Assembly: GCF_002127325.2 (NCBI RefSeq)
Contig: NC_035445.2
Coordinates: 80,595,389-80,659,388, forward strand
Direction of reading: 5' to 3'
From: Helianthus annuus
Taxonomy: Eukaryota > Streptophyta > Magnoliopsida > Asterales > Asteraceae
DNA: 64,000 nucleotides
Of this stretch, positions 1 through 10,693 are shown piece after piece (positions within the stretch are counted from its first letter, which is position 1; each line of letters starts with the position of its first letter). The position numbers and the translations under genes were made by a program. A model generated the notes under the pieces. It did not search any database and was not told the DNA's origin. It worked only from the letters and a program-made list of their open reading frames with translations.

Positions 1-515
1 GTCGTGAGTCGGTTAATCACGACCGGCTTTGAACCGGCCCCAATTGTATGACAAACATATAAATCTGTATACAAGATTATTTTTAAATAATTGTCCCAAG
101 TTATAAGATTTGTGCCATGTGCACTTAAATCAATTTTCATAAATGTTTTCAAAAGAGTCAGTTAATTGTATTTACCAGTGTAAACTGACGTATTTTCTTA
201 AAGACTGATTGACAGGTACCTCTCGTAATAGGCTGGAGCTATTAGGTGTCATAAGAGGATCTTGCAAATCCATAGATACCTGAAGTCTGTTATTTATGTT
301 TCTTTGTACTTTTATGACCCGCATGTGGATCTTATTACATTCCAGTCTGTATATTCTTTCACTCGAACACTCAGACATTATGGTTTGTAATAGTTTATTC
401 ACCAAGCCTTCCACTGTGCTATTATATTGTGTGTATTGACAATGATGATATCAACTACGTCACAATACTACCCGCCAGGCCCACCGGTAATATGTGGAAA
501 TATCGGGGTATGACA
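1..515 (+). mobile_element. 3' end of a Ty3/Gypsy LTR (family A)
   Basis: The last 515 bp of an LTR whose start lies left of the window. It matches 19170-19642 and 25170-25425 closely, sharing the blocks gatatcaactacgtcac, ggcccaccggtaat and the terminal atcggggtatgaca. The LTR ends at the final tgaca (515). What follows is not internal retroelement sequence, so this is either the 3' LTR of an element extending left or a solo LTR. It abuts a truncated, oppositely oriented copy of the same family, which suggests one copy inserted into another. Confidence 0.8.
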
Positions 516-2777
516 CTGATGTTACGACCATAAACATTATGTGAAAACACTTTATTTATGATATAATATTAGTAGGATATCAAGCATATGTGTGTTTTAT
601 AGTTTAAGACCAAACTATGCTCTGTAGGGGCATTTTGGTCATTTCACACATAGTTTTGAAAGCTTATTTGGGATTCTGAATTTATAACATGTACCTACTC
701 TAAAAACATTTTAAATAAGTTATAAAATCAGTAGGTAACAGGTCTTGGTTGGTAAATATGATTTAAAACCATACTACACGCTGAAAAGGCGTTAAAGTCG
801 TTAAATGACGATAATTGCGATGTTTTATGAAAACTGATGTTATGTCCAGGTTTATATGGTCAAGATATGTTATTTATTATAACACATCAGTAGGTAAAAA
901 GGTTTTATATGAAAATTATGATTAAAACCATTTTATATGCCATAAGGGCATTATTGTCATTTAAGAATGTAATACAAGAACTTATGCATAAGCTCAGTTT
1001 ATAAACTGTTTTGATATCCCAAAATATCCCAACTATGATATTACATCAGTAGATAATGAGTTTGGTATAAGAAATTACGTTTAAAACCGTTCTATGCGCC
1101 GAAAGGGCATTTCGGTCACTTTGAAGCGTAATTTACGATACTATACGAAAACTCGGTTTATGGTCAGATTTGTAACATCAAAATATGTTAAACATGTTAA
1201 CATATCAGTACCTAAGTCATTTGTAAGTTCATTGGTGTTTTAGACCTCATTTTTAATAAAAAGGGCAAAATAGTCAAAGTATGGCATAATAACGGAAACT
1301 TGCATAAAACTCAGATTACTATTATGATCGTGTAATCTAACCTCAAAGGGTTACGCTCATATTACGATCATAACGGAACCTTAAATCAGTAGTAAACTAA
1401 TCTAATTCGGATCATAATCGAAAGTCAAAGCAGAAGTCAAACTTCGCGACTTTCGGTTGCGAACCGACTCTAAAACTGGAATTGACGAGCCAAACATGCT
1501 TACACATGTTCTAATAACTATTACCAAGTTGTTTAAGTATTAAAACATATTTTAGAACATGTATAAACTCAGATTATGAATATTTTAAAATCTGACCCGT
1601 TGACTTTTTAAAACATTAATATGTTGACCCGTCAATTGACCAAGCAAACGTGATTCTTAGAAGGTGCCCTTTTGAGGGATTAACACCTACCTAATTACGT
1701 TCACGTAGCCGTGTTCGTTGCGAACAATGGCTGGACCATTAAGGTCTAAACCAAAAGTCAAAGCATTTATCGAAAATGCTCGACTTTCGACTTTAAAAGC
1801 CTATAAAATGAATAAGCCACGAAAGGAACACTTACAAGTGGTCTTAGGGACTGAATAAAACTCAAAGGGAAGTTCCTAATTGCTCAGGATCCTCCACAAG
1901 AGAACTATAGAAGGAAATATGATATGGTGCAAGTTTTTGAATGAAACCATCACTTATTTATAGTGTTTGGAGGATTAATAGGACGATTCCAGGTGTTTTG
2001 AGGGTGTTGGAGATGTGAACAAGTGTCCCTAAATGTGTGCCAAACAACTCACAAGCCCATGGTTTCGTTTGGATGGTTTAAGGTAGCTTGGAGTGGCTGC
2101 CAAGCATAAATTCGACCTGCAGAAAAGGCTTACGGACTGTATGGTCCTCTTCCTGCGGTCCGTATGGGGTTGTTATCAGCAAACAAACTTTTACTTGTTG
2201 ACAATTTCAGCCCCTATACTTTCATATAATATCGTATCTTCATAAATGGCACACAAGGCCCTTCTTGGCCAATACTAGGTTCACCCGGGAGTATAACCGA
2301 ACATCATAAAGTTCCCGGTTCGTTAAAAGGTCACTCAAAGGTAAGAATTAATATGTTGACGCTTTTAACCCTTTAACTTGCAAACTTGCGCGTATTATCA
2401 CTTAATGGCATAAAAGCCCTAAATGGCCAGTATTAGACATTCTCGAGAGTATGATTGAACATCATGAACTCCCAGTTTGTTAAAAGGTCACTCAGAGGTA
2501 AGAATTAACATGTTGACGCTCTTAACCCTTCGTCACACAAACTTTCAAACAATTATGCAAATGGCTGCTCTCGTCCAACAAGTGGCTCATTTGAGAATAC
2601 AGACACCGTGTAAGGTCACTCAGAGGCATAGTTTCAGCATGTTGACACTTTTAGTCCTTCCACATTCATAGTTTTCAATTTTGACAAAAATAGTCCCTCT
2701 TAGACAACTTTTAGGCACGATTAAGATTACGGACATGTGTCAATACTTTATTGGACACGATTTTACGAGATGTTACA
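516..2777 (-). mobile_element. Truncated inverted LTR of the same Gypsy family
   Basis: Read on the minus strand from 2777, the sequence begins tgtaacatctcgtaaaat, matching the LTR start at 12782 (tgtaacacctcgtaaaat). It runs in parallel with 12782-14930; for example 612-650 is the reverse complement of the region around 14840-14870 with its gcccctacgg block. The 3' third of the LTR is missing at the junction with the plus-strand LTR at 515/516. There is no coding capacity. It contains a diverged tacggtccgta motif pair (about 2125-2170) and a local tandem repeat. Confidence 0.75.
2232..2660 (-). repeat. Three imperfect tandem repeats of about 130-160 bp inside the LTR
   Basis: The block ggtcactc(a)(a/g)aggtaagaatta with atgttgacgct follows aaaaggtcactc at about 2330, 2487 and, more diverged, 2612. 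The first two units also share aatggc...ggcc and gagtatgat/aaccgaacatcat(a/g)aa. The Gypsy LTR at 12870-12910 holds a single equivalent block, so the expansion happened in this copy or subfamily. Confidence 0.7.
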
Positions 2778-2883
2778 GATTTAAACCACGCCCTCTAGCC
2801 TTAATACTAGTTCTAGCATAAAAAGAAAACGCAATATTACTTGATTCTTTAGGAGATAGAAGTTTCTTGCTTAGTTTTTAGAA

Positions 2884-4235
2884 GAGTAAATTACAAGTTT
2901 TATCCTTTATTTTTGTACCAAATTGCAGACGGTGTCATTTGCCTTTAAATTTGACGAGTTTTGTCCTTAATGTTTGAAAATCCTGCATGTTATGTCCTTT
3001 AGCCCTAACTCAGTCAGATTTTTTTTGTTAAATATGGTCTTGTGCCTTGCACGTGAGTGTATTCTTGTCATTTTACCTCATCAGGGACTATTGTGTAAAA
3101 CAAGTTATAGTAAGGGATTGTTGTGTAAAATATAAAAATGATTTACATGTATAAAAAAAATTATGCAAACATCTATCTTTCTCTCTGAAATTTCCTCTCT
3201 CTATAATCTGAACCCACCGCCACCTAGCCCTTCTGGTTTAAACACCAAACAGAATACATGATATGATAAATTGATAATGATATACCTCATAATTGAATCC
3301 ATAGAAGCCAAATCAAAACCAGTAGATTGTTATTGATGATGCTTTACATACCCCATCTCTAAACCCGGCTCCGATCTCTCATGATACAACAAAAACGGGT
3401 CTGACTCTTCCCGGATCACCGTAGCAGAACTCACCGACGACCCAGAAACCACCACCGGAGCCGACAAACCCACAAACCCCATCCTCATGATCCTTATTCT
3501 GCCCTTTCTGAACACTAATCGTCCACCAAACCCCATCCTCATGATCCTCATAATTGAATCCATAGAAGCCAAATCAAAACCATAATTGTTGTTATGATGG
3601 CTTGATTGTTTGATTTGAACTTGGGTGCGGCGGTGATGGTAGGTGCAGTGGGGTTGCGGTGGTGGAATTGGTGGTGGTAAGTAGGTGGGGTGATGGCGGT
3701 GAAGGCTGGCTTGGGTGGTGTCGGTGAAGGTTTTGGGGTGGTGGGAGGTGGTGGTGGGTAAAGTCTGAGAGAGTGAACGATAGGGCTATGGTGGTGTGTG
3801 GGTGCAACGGTGGTGTGTGGCAGCGGCTGAAGGTCAGTGGTGGGGGTGGATGTGGTGGTGGAAGGTGGTGGTAGTGGGTGAAGAGAGAGAAAAGGGAGAT
3901 GAAAATGTGTGTGTGAGAGAGAGAGAGTCAGAGAGAGAGAGAGAGAGAGAATTCAAGGTTTTTAATATTTATAATTTATTTTTTATTTCTTACACAATTA
4001 GTCCCTTGAATATCAAATTATTTACTCAACAGTCCCTAGAGAGGTAAAATGACAAGAATACCCTCATGTGCAAGTCACATGAACATATTTAACAAAGAAA
4101 TCTGACTGAGTTAGGGCTAAAGGACATAACGTGTAGGATTTTGAAACGTTAAGGACAAAACTCGTCAAATTTAAAGACAAAAGACATTGCCTATAATTTG
4201 GTACAATTATAAAGGATAAAACTTGTAATTTACTT
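2884..4235. mobile_element. Mutator-like element 1 (non-autonomous) with long TIRs
   Basis: The left terminus gagtaaattacaagtttta and the right terminus taaaacttgtaatttact are inverted copies, and similarity continues for about 190-220 bp inward on each side (shared words include cctttagccctaactcagt and its complement near 4100). The element is bracketed by a perfect 9-bp duplication, tttttagaa, at 2875-2883 and 4236-4244, the size diagnostic of Mutator-like transposition. There is no transposase ORF. The interior is GC-richer and includes exon-like, purine-rich and GGTGG-rich segments that may be captured host DNA. Confidence 0.85.
3290..3600. repeat. Internal direct duplication in Mutator-like element 1
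   Basis: The block cataattgaatccatagaag plus the following aaatcaaaacc occurs at about 3290-3321 and again at 3549-3581. A shorter block ccccatcctcatgatcct also occurs twice (about 3477 and 3533). The minus strand across it is open for 80 codons. I do not recognise the peptide, and a captured exon fragment is only a possibility. The adjoining 3600-3960 is low-complexity GGTGGTG and GAGAGA sequence. Confidence 0.5.
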
Positions 4236-4333
4236 TTTTTAGAATCTAGAAAACGGTTTCATACAAGAAATAAATGTCCCCAAAAGATATCTTAGTAATA
4301 AGGTGTCTTTCCTGATCGTGTAAATATAGATTA

Positions 4334-5651
4334 GAGTTAATTTTCAAAATCGTCCCTGATGTTTGATCAGGTTTGTCATTTTCGTCCAAAATGACACTTT
4401 TATACCAAATTGTCCCCAACGTTTGTAACATTTTGCCATTTTCATCCAAACAACTAACTTAGTTTATTTTTTCTGTTAAGTTGATGATATTTGGATGAAA
4501 CTGGCAAATATAAAACCACAGGGACGATTTTGGCAATTTACTCAAACCCTTTTTAATTTCTTTTATTTAATTATTTTTGTTACATATATAATAAAAAAAT
4601 ATACATGGAATTTTTAGAAAAAAAAATTAATAGTTTTGTCACATAATTTTTATAAATTTTCATCCAAATCACTAATTCAGTTTATTTTTTTTTGTCAAGG
4701 TGAAGGATGTTTTAAATTTTATAAATTAAGACATAAATTAATTTACAGCTTCTTTATATAAAGCAGTTTTATAAAGAGAAAACGTCATTGGTGTGCAACA
4801 CATAACAATCGATTACAACTTTTAGTATTTATCAGTTGTAGAGATAGAAAAAATTGTAAAACGTTACATATTTTTTAAATGTGTTGAGCACCTAGGAAAT
4901 ATGTTGGTAGAAATAAAATATTTATTTAATTAAGATTATGAGGGTAACTAACTAATACTTATTCTGAGTGGCTTGAGTAAAGAAACTTTTGGTTCATAGC
5001 ATTATAATTACAATTTGGTGGGTAATTTTTGGTAACGATACGTTGTTTGATTGGGGGGGGGGGGGGGGCAATGGCTTCTGTTTTTCCTTAGGAGCGAATT
5101 TAAAAGAGTAGAAGATGAATTACAAACTTGGTACATATGATAAGATTTTTTTTATTTGACCTTTTTTCAATAAGGTAGCATTTTAGTTTTATAAAATTTA
5201 AAGGTTTATGTAGATCTTATTTTTATAAAACTGATTTATATAAAAAATTAGAAATTAATTTATGTCTTAGTTTATAAACACCCTTCGCCTTAATAGAAAA
5301 ATTAACTTAGTTAGTGGTTAGATGAAAATTTATAAAAATTATGTGACAAAGCTATTATTTTTTTCATATAAAAATTGCATGTATATTTTTTTATTATATA
5401 TGTTACAAAATTAATTAAATAAAACAAATTTATAAGAGTTTGGGTAAACTGCCAAAATCGTCCCTGTGGTTTTATATTTGCCAGTTTCATCCACATATCT
5501 TTAACTTAACAGAAAAAATAAACTAAGTTAGTGGTTTGGATGAAAATGGCAAAAAGTTACAAACGTTAGGGGCAATTTGGTACAAAAGTGTTATTTTGGA
5601 CGAAAATGGCAAACCTGCTCAAACCTCAGGAACGATTTTGGCAATTAACTC
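4334..5651. mobile_element. Mutator-like element 2 with about 430-bp TIRs
   Basis: Left end gagttaattttcaaaatcgt; right end reads cgattttggcaattaactc. The two arms (roughly 4334-4770 and 5210-5651) are inverted copies sharing ccacagggacgattttgg, ggatgaaactggcaaatat and gtttataaa blocks. A perfect 9-bp duplication, tatagatta, flanks it at 4325-4333 and 5652-5660. There is no transposase. The central 440 bp is AT-rich and holds a run of 16 G at 5053-5068. It lies only about 90 bp from element 1, but the two TIR sequences differ, so they are independent insertions. Confidence 0.85.
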
Positions 5652-5660
5652 TATAGATTA

Positions 5661-7000
5661 TGATTATTTAAAAATAGAGTAGGATTACGAGGCATAAAAA
5701 AAGTGCAACAAATAAATATTTTAATTACACATGTGAGAAGATCAAGTCTCGCCTGTTGACAACTTCTGTGAACCAAGAAGACCTTTTATATTTTTCATTT
5801 TTTATTTGAGTAACTTCTCAAAACAAATTTTGCAACAACCTATTTTCATGAATAATTCAAATAGTTGTGTTTGGAACTTATATATACTTTTTCTTTTGAA
5901 CGGCAAACCAATTGAATAATTAAATTAAATTAAATTTAATTTATAATAGAACTTGAACACTAATTACTTAAGAGAAATTACACCTCATAAAGAACTCAAA
6001 ACATATTAATGACAAAAATAATTAATTTTGAGACCATCCATAGTGAGCTGACGCTTAAGCTACATTGACAGTATTGACAATTTTACTCCCACAAAACAGT
6101 CTCTCCTTTACATGTGGAAGGCGTGAGCCTCTTTCCGCGTTACAAGGGCAATGCCGCTTGCCCCTCTTTCACCTTCCGGCTTCCATTAAAATTTCAAAAC
6201 AAATAAAAAAATTACACCTCACCTACCTTTGGCCTAACTAATTTTTTATTTATTTAATTTAAACATTATTATTTATAAAGTTGTTACTTAAACAACTACA
6301 CACTTTTGAGAGTTTAGTTAGTTAAAGCCCAATTGTCCACATGACATGAACTATTTCAGCTATTAGTTAAATCACTACACACTTTTGAGAGTTTAGTTAG
6401 TCTAAATTGTTGGTTTTTCATTTTATTTTGTATCCTAACTTTTCTTTTTTGGAAAAAAATTAGTATATATCCATCATCCTTGTTAAATTTTACATTACCC
6501 AATTCTAATACTTATAAAAACATATTTACACATTTAACTTTTTCAGCTAAAATAATTCATTATAACACAGTTTTAACCTAATTTTCTGCTTACTTAAATA
6601 AATTTATATATACCCGTTCAGGCCATCATAAAAAATTAAGTAAAAAAATGACCCAAATGGTAAAAAAAAAGTCGAATTGAGACAGCTGACCCACTATTGA
6701 ATTATCATTTTAATTTCAAGGGTAAGTTGATAATTAAAAAATATATTAGGTATAAGTGTTTTCATTTTATATTTTATCAAACAAAGATATGTATTATGAA
6801 ATTCTGCATAATTTCTAACTTCTAAGCAACTGAAAATTGGTATTTAAATGCATGCCAAAATTGATATTATTCTCAAAAGTCTACATGTGTGTAAAAGTAT
6901 ACTAGTATGAACCTTATCATACTAAAGCCCTTATCATACAAAAGCCCTTATCATACTTCATGTATGTGACACTCGTAACCATCAGATCAGGGCTATAATC
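5661..7000. other. AT-rich gene-less stretch 5' of PAL
   Basis: No ORF, RNA gene or bounded transposon was recognised here. A 28-bp direct repeat (core cacttttgagagtttagtta) occurs at 6295-6323 and 6374-6401. A GC-richer segment at about 6050-6185 (gtggaaggcgtgagcc and neighbours) stands out from the AT-rich surroundings, but I cannot classify it. Confidence 0.5.
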
Positions 7001-7003
7001 ATG

Positions 7004-7135
7004 CATGGAACAGTTAATAACGCATGGATCCGTTGGTTTTGTGATAATCACGCATGGAAGCCAAAAAATCACGCATGGGAGCCAAAAATCACGCATGGGA
7101 GCCCTTATAATCACGCATGGGAGCCCTTATCATAC
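7004..7135 (+). repeat. CACGCATGG repeat cluster about 500-600 bp upstream of the PAL start
   Basis: The word (a/c)cgcatgg recurs at about 7020, 7048, 7070, 7091 and 7115, with a related tgcatgg at 7002. Three units share the longer form tcacgcatgggagcc. The spacing is irregular, 21-28 bp. Just upstream, cccttatcata recurs (6930, 6945) and appears again inside the cluster at 7125. The cluster ends in further cacgcacgtt-type words (7140-7195). Its origin is unclear: a transposon terminus or a promoter-proximal minisatellite. Confidence 0.6.
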
Positions 7136-7360
7136 AAATCACGCACGTTATATATTAATTACGCACGTTGTGTTCTTATCGCGTACATTAACGTACGTTA
7201 AGCCGTCCTCTATAAATAATAAAAAAAAAGGAAAAAAAACATGAACTCACCTACTACCACCACTAGTGTGTTGAGTCCAGTCTGCCTGCCCACGTAAGCA
7301 AAAAACTCCACCGTTGATCAAACATTCACTAAATCAAACGGTCGAGCCTAAATCTTACAT

Positions 7361-7477
7361 CCAACCTACCACCTTCCTTAGTTTTTCCTTGTCCTTGACT
7401 CCTTTCCCACCTACCTACTACAAACCTCAACCACCTCTCCTTATTCACACAACTCCACCCCACCCCTCTATATAAAC
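7361..7477 (+). promoter_or_regulatory. PAL core promoter: two AC (MYB) elements and TATA box
   Basis: CCAACCTACC at 7361-7370 and CCCACCTACC at 7406-7415 are AC-type elements, the R2R3-MYB sites known from phenylpropanoid promoters. A TATA box, tatataaac, lies at 7469-7477. Transcription would be expected to start near 7500, giving a leader of roughly 110-120 nt before the ATG. Spacing of the AC elements about 55-110 bp upstream of the TATA box is typical of PAL and 4CL promoters. Further pyrimidine-rich CCTACTACC words lie at about 7249-7262. Confidence 0.75.
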
Positions 7478-7617
7478 ACTTTGCATTAAAACATAATAAA
7501 TCAGCAAGCCTCAAACATTTCAATTCATACATAAACAGTTTGCTTCTAGTTTCACAACAATTATATTATCTTTTATTATTATTTCTTTCTCATAAAAGTT
7601 ATAACAACCATACCATA

Positions 7618-9848
7618 ATGGAGAACGGTAACCACGTGAATGAGTTTTGCATAAAGGATCCGTTGAACTGGGGAGTGGCGGCTGAGGCGTTGACCGGGAG
7701 TCACCTGGATGAGGTCAAAAAGATGGTGGCGGAATTCAGGAAGCCGGTGGTGAAGCTTGGTGGGGAGACGCTGACGGTGTCGCAGGTGGCTGGGATCGCG
7801 GCAGCTAATGACGGTGCAGCCGTGAAGGTGGAGCTGTCTGAGGCGGCGAGGGCGGGAGTGAAGGCGAGTAGTGATTGGGTGATGGAGAGTATGAATAAAG
7901 GGACGGATAGTTATGGTGTTACCACCGGGTTTGGTGCTACTTCTCATCGGAGAACTAAGCAAGGTGGTGCTCTTCAGAAGGAGCTCATCAGGTAATTATT
8001 TTTTTTTTATCTCGTTAGATATAATATATATTTTTTTTATGTATTTAGCAGTTTTAAAAATTAAAATCTAAAAAGATACTATCATTGTTGGGTTGCAGAT
8101 TCTTAAACGCCGGCATATTCGGCAACGGGACAGAATCAAGCCACACCCTCCCACACTCCGCCACAAGAGCCGCCATGCTGGTCAGAATCAACACCCTCCT
8201 CCAGGGTTACTCCGGCATCCGCTTTGAAATCCTGGAAGCCATCACCAAACTCCTCAACAACAACATCACCCCTTGTCTACCCCTCCGTGGAACCATCACT
8301 GCCTCCGGTGACCTTGTTCCCTTGTCCTACATCGCCGGTCTCCTCACCGGCCGCCCCAACTCCAAAGCCGTCGGCCCCGCCGGTCAAATCCTCAACGCCG
8401 AAGAAGCATTCACTCAAGCCGGTGTTGAAGGCGGGTTCTTCGAATTACAGCCTAAAGAAGGGTTGGCACTAGTCAACGGTACCGCGGTTGGATCTGGGAT
8501 GGCATCGATGGTCCTTTTCGAAGCTAATGTTCTTGCATTGTTGTCAGAAGTGTTATCGGCTATTTTCGCCGAAGTTATGCAGGGGAAACCCGAGTTTACG
8601 GACCACTTGACTCATAAACTGAAGCATCACCCGGGTCAAATAGAGGCCGCAGCCATCATGGAGTACATTTTGGATGGAAGTGATTATGTTAAAGCCGCGC
8701 AAAAGGTCCACGAAATGGACCCGTTACAAAAACCCAAACAAGACCGTTACGCTCTCCGCACATCACCCCAATGGCTCGGCCCACAAATCGAAGTCATTCG
8801 CTCCGCCACCAAAATGATCGAAAGAGAAATCAACTCCGTTAACGACAACCCATTAATCGACGTCTCAAGAAACAAAGCGTTACACGGCGGCAACTTCCAA
8901 GGAACCCCAATTGGTGTGTCAATGGACAACACACGTTTAGCTATCGCGGCTATAGGAAAACTCATGTTCGCCCAATTCTCCGAGCTTGTAAACGACTTCT
9001 ACAACAACGGGTTACCTTCGAACCTTTCGGGCGGGCGTAACCCAAGTTTGGACTACGGGTTCAAAGGTGGAGAGATCGCAATGGCTTCGTATTGTTCCGA
9101 GCTCCAGTTTCTAGCCAACCCGGTTACAAACCATGTCCAAAGCGCGGAACAACACAACCAAGATGTTAACTCTTTGGGATTAATATCCGCAAGAAAAACC
9201 GCGGAAGCAGTCGAGATATTAAAACTCATGTCATCAACATACTTAGTAGCTCTATGCCAATCAATTGACTTGAGGCATTTGGAAGAGAACATGAAGTCAA
9301 CCGTAAAGAACACCGTAAGCCAAGTAGCGAAAAAGGTCCTAACCATGGGCGTCAGCGGGGAGCTCCACCCGTCAAGATTCTGCGAAAAAGACTTGCTTCG
9401 TGTGGTCGATCGTGAGTACGTTTTCGCCTACATTGACGACCCATGCCTCGCCACATACCCGTTGATGCAAAAGCTAAGACAAGTCCTCGTCGACCACGCG
9501 TTAAACAACGGAGAAACCGAGAAGAACATAAACACGTCGATCTTCCAAAAGATAGCTGCATTTGAAGAGGAATTGAAGGCCATTTTGCCTAAAGAAGTTG
9601 AAAATGTGAGGACCGCATTCGAAACCGGTACATTGGCTATCCCGAACAGGATTAAGGCTTGCAGATCGTACCCGTTGTACCGGTTTGTTAGGGAGGAGCT
9701 TGCCGGAGTGTATTTGACCGGCGAGAAGGTGACGTCACCGGGTGAGGAGTTTGACAAGGTGTTTACCGCCATGTCAAAGGGTCAAATTATTGACCCGTTG
9801 TTGGAATGTGTTGCAGGGTGGAATGGGGCCCCACTTCCAATATGTTAG
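7618..9848 (+). CDS. PAL: Phenylalanine ammonia-lyase, two exons (7618-7991, 8099-9848)
   Basis: Catalyses non-oxidative deamination of L-phenylalanine to trans-cinnamate, the entry step of phenylpropanoid metabolism; a cytosolic homotetramer in plants. The joined CDS encodes 707 residues, full length for the family. Tyr99 ([10 protein letters not shown]) is the catalytic tyrosine. Ala193-Ser194-Gly195 in [11 protein letters not shown] forms the MIO prosthetic group. Asn251 ([10 protein letters not shown]), Tyr342/Arg345 ([12 protein letters not shown]) and NDNPLID (373-379) are conserved active-site segments. Phe126-Leu127 marks a phenylalanine-preferring enzyme rather than a His-type tyrosine ammonia-lyase. 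The ATG at 7618 gives [10 protein letters not shown], a usual PAL start. A 107-bp intron splits the codon of Arg125 in phase 2, a position typical of plant PAL genes. The protein ends in the family-typical GAPLPIC. No frameshift or stop is seen, so it is probably functional. Confidence 0.98.
7992..8098 (+). other. PAL intron
   Basis: The donor is atcag/gtaatt and the acceptor is gggttgcag/att. The intron is T-rich and 107 bp, in phase 2, between the exon encoding residues 1-125 and the exon carrying the catalytic core. Joining these sites restores the reading frame exactly across the conserved [11 protein letters not shown] segment. Confidence 0.95.
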
Positions 9849-10213
9849 GTGTATATGTTTCTGATTTGTTTTGTTGCATTTAAGATTCAAATTTGTTTGT
9901 TAATGTCAGAACATGTACTTGAATTGTTATTTTATGTATGTTTCTGTGTAAAATCAACCACCTTCCGGTAAAAAAGGAATCGGGAATTATTAATGAAATC
10001 ACGGGCTTGGCCAGTTGGCTGTAACCGAATAATTTTAAACAGACTTGTACTGGGCTGAACTCACGGGTTGGGCCGTACTTTTCATGAAAAAAGTTTTTTT
10101 TTTTATTGCTATAAAATTGTATTTTTTATAGTTTTATATCAGTATTTAAATCAATATTTTATTGCTTATCATTAGCAAAGATACAATCAATCATCAAACA
10201 AAATCCAAAACAT
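9849..10213 (+). other. PAL 3' UTR and downstream spacer
   Basis: No coding sequence is present. The first 100-150 bp is T-rich with TTTGTTTGT and TGTATGTTT words expected in a plant 3' UTR. Poly(A)-signal-like words (attaatgaaa near 9989, aataatttt near 10028) are present, but no single site can be chosen. Beyond about 10080 the sequence is AT-rich and unremarkable. Confidence 0.45.
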
Positions 10214-10372
10214 ACCGTGAGTTTGTTTAACTCCCGGTAATCGATACACATGCACATGCTTCCGTCTTTCTTTTTCACGAATAGCACCGGTGCGTCCCAA
10301 GGAGACACACTCTGCCTTATGAATCCTTTGTCAAGCAGGTCTTGAATTTGTGACATCAATTCTTGTAATTCC
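10214..10372 (-). pseudogene. Orphan fragment of Ty3/Gypsy reverse transcriptase
   Basis: The minus strand encodes about 53 residues of the N-terminal RT core: [35 protein letters not shown] and [11 protein letters not shown]. This block precedes the YxDD site in Gypsy pol. Similarity stops sharply at both ends and no other pol domain is nearby. The 5' edge sits beside a MITE insertion. At the 3' edge the coding sequence runs into acg/gtatgttttgg, which looks like a splice donor. It is too short to be functional. Confidence 0.8.
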
Positions 10373-10383
10373 AAGATAACTTA

Positions 10384-10690
10384 GGTAGCGTTCGTTTCAT
10401 GGAATGGAATGAGATGGAATTGGGAAGCTTTTCTTTGTAAAATTGATCTTGGTTTGGGGAGGGAGGAATTTGAAATCCAATGAATTTCTTTAATCAATGA
10501 AATTTGTGACTATTTCAACATTCCATTCCATTCCTTCATTAGAGTGAAGGATTTCTAAGGAATGTTGAAATAGTCACAAATTTCATTAGAGTGAAGGATT
10601 TCAAATTCCTCCCTCCCCCAACCAAGATCAATTTTACAAAGAAAAACTTCCTAATTCCATTCCATTCCATTCCATGAAACGATCGCTACC
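10384..10690. mobile_element. Tourist-like (PIF/Harbinger-type) MITE
   Basis: The 307-bp element starts ggtagcgttcgtttcatgga and ends as its near-complement (tccatgaaacgatcgctacc). Inverted similarity extends well over 100 bp inward (gtgactatttcaacattcc and complement). TTA is duplicated at 10381-10383 and 10691-10693, the TWA target typical of PIF/Harbinger. It contains no ORF. GGAATGGAATG iterations give the arms a simple-sequence character. Confidence 0.8.
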
Positions 10691-10693
10691 TTA

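Noticed and set aside
3592..4047. ORFs over the GGTGG-rich and (GA)n region
   Set aside because: Low-complexity translation (repeated Trp/Gly or Arg/Glu), both strands open at once; not genes.
6050..6185. GC-rich block as a possible MITE or small RNA gene
   Set aside because: No inverted ends, target duplication or box motifs could be found.
7001..7244. ORFs across the CACGCATGG cluster with repeated NHAWEPK or ITHGSQK
   Set aside because: Two frames of the same DNA repeat are open; the repeat explains the peptide.
7579..7962. 127-codon ORF antisense to PAL exon 1, and antisense ORFs inside exon 2
   Set aside because: Shadow frames of a GC-rich coding exon; no conserved sequence, no independent promoter evidence.
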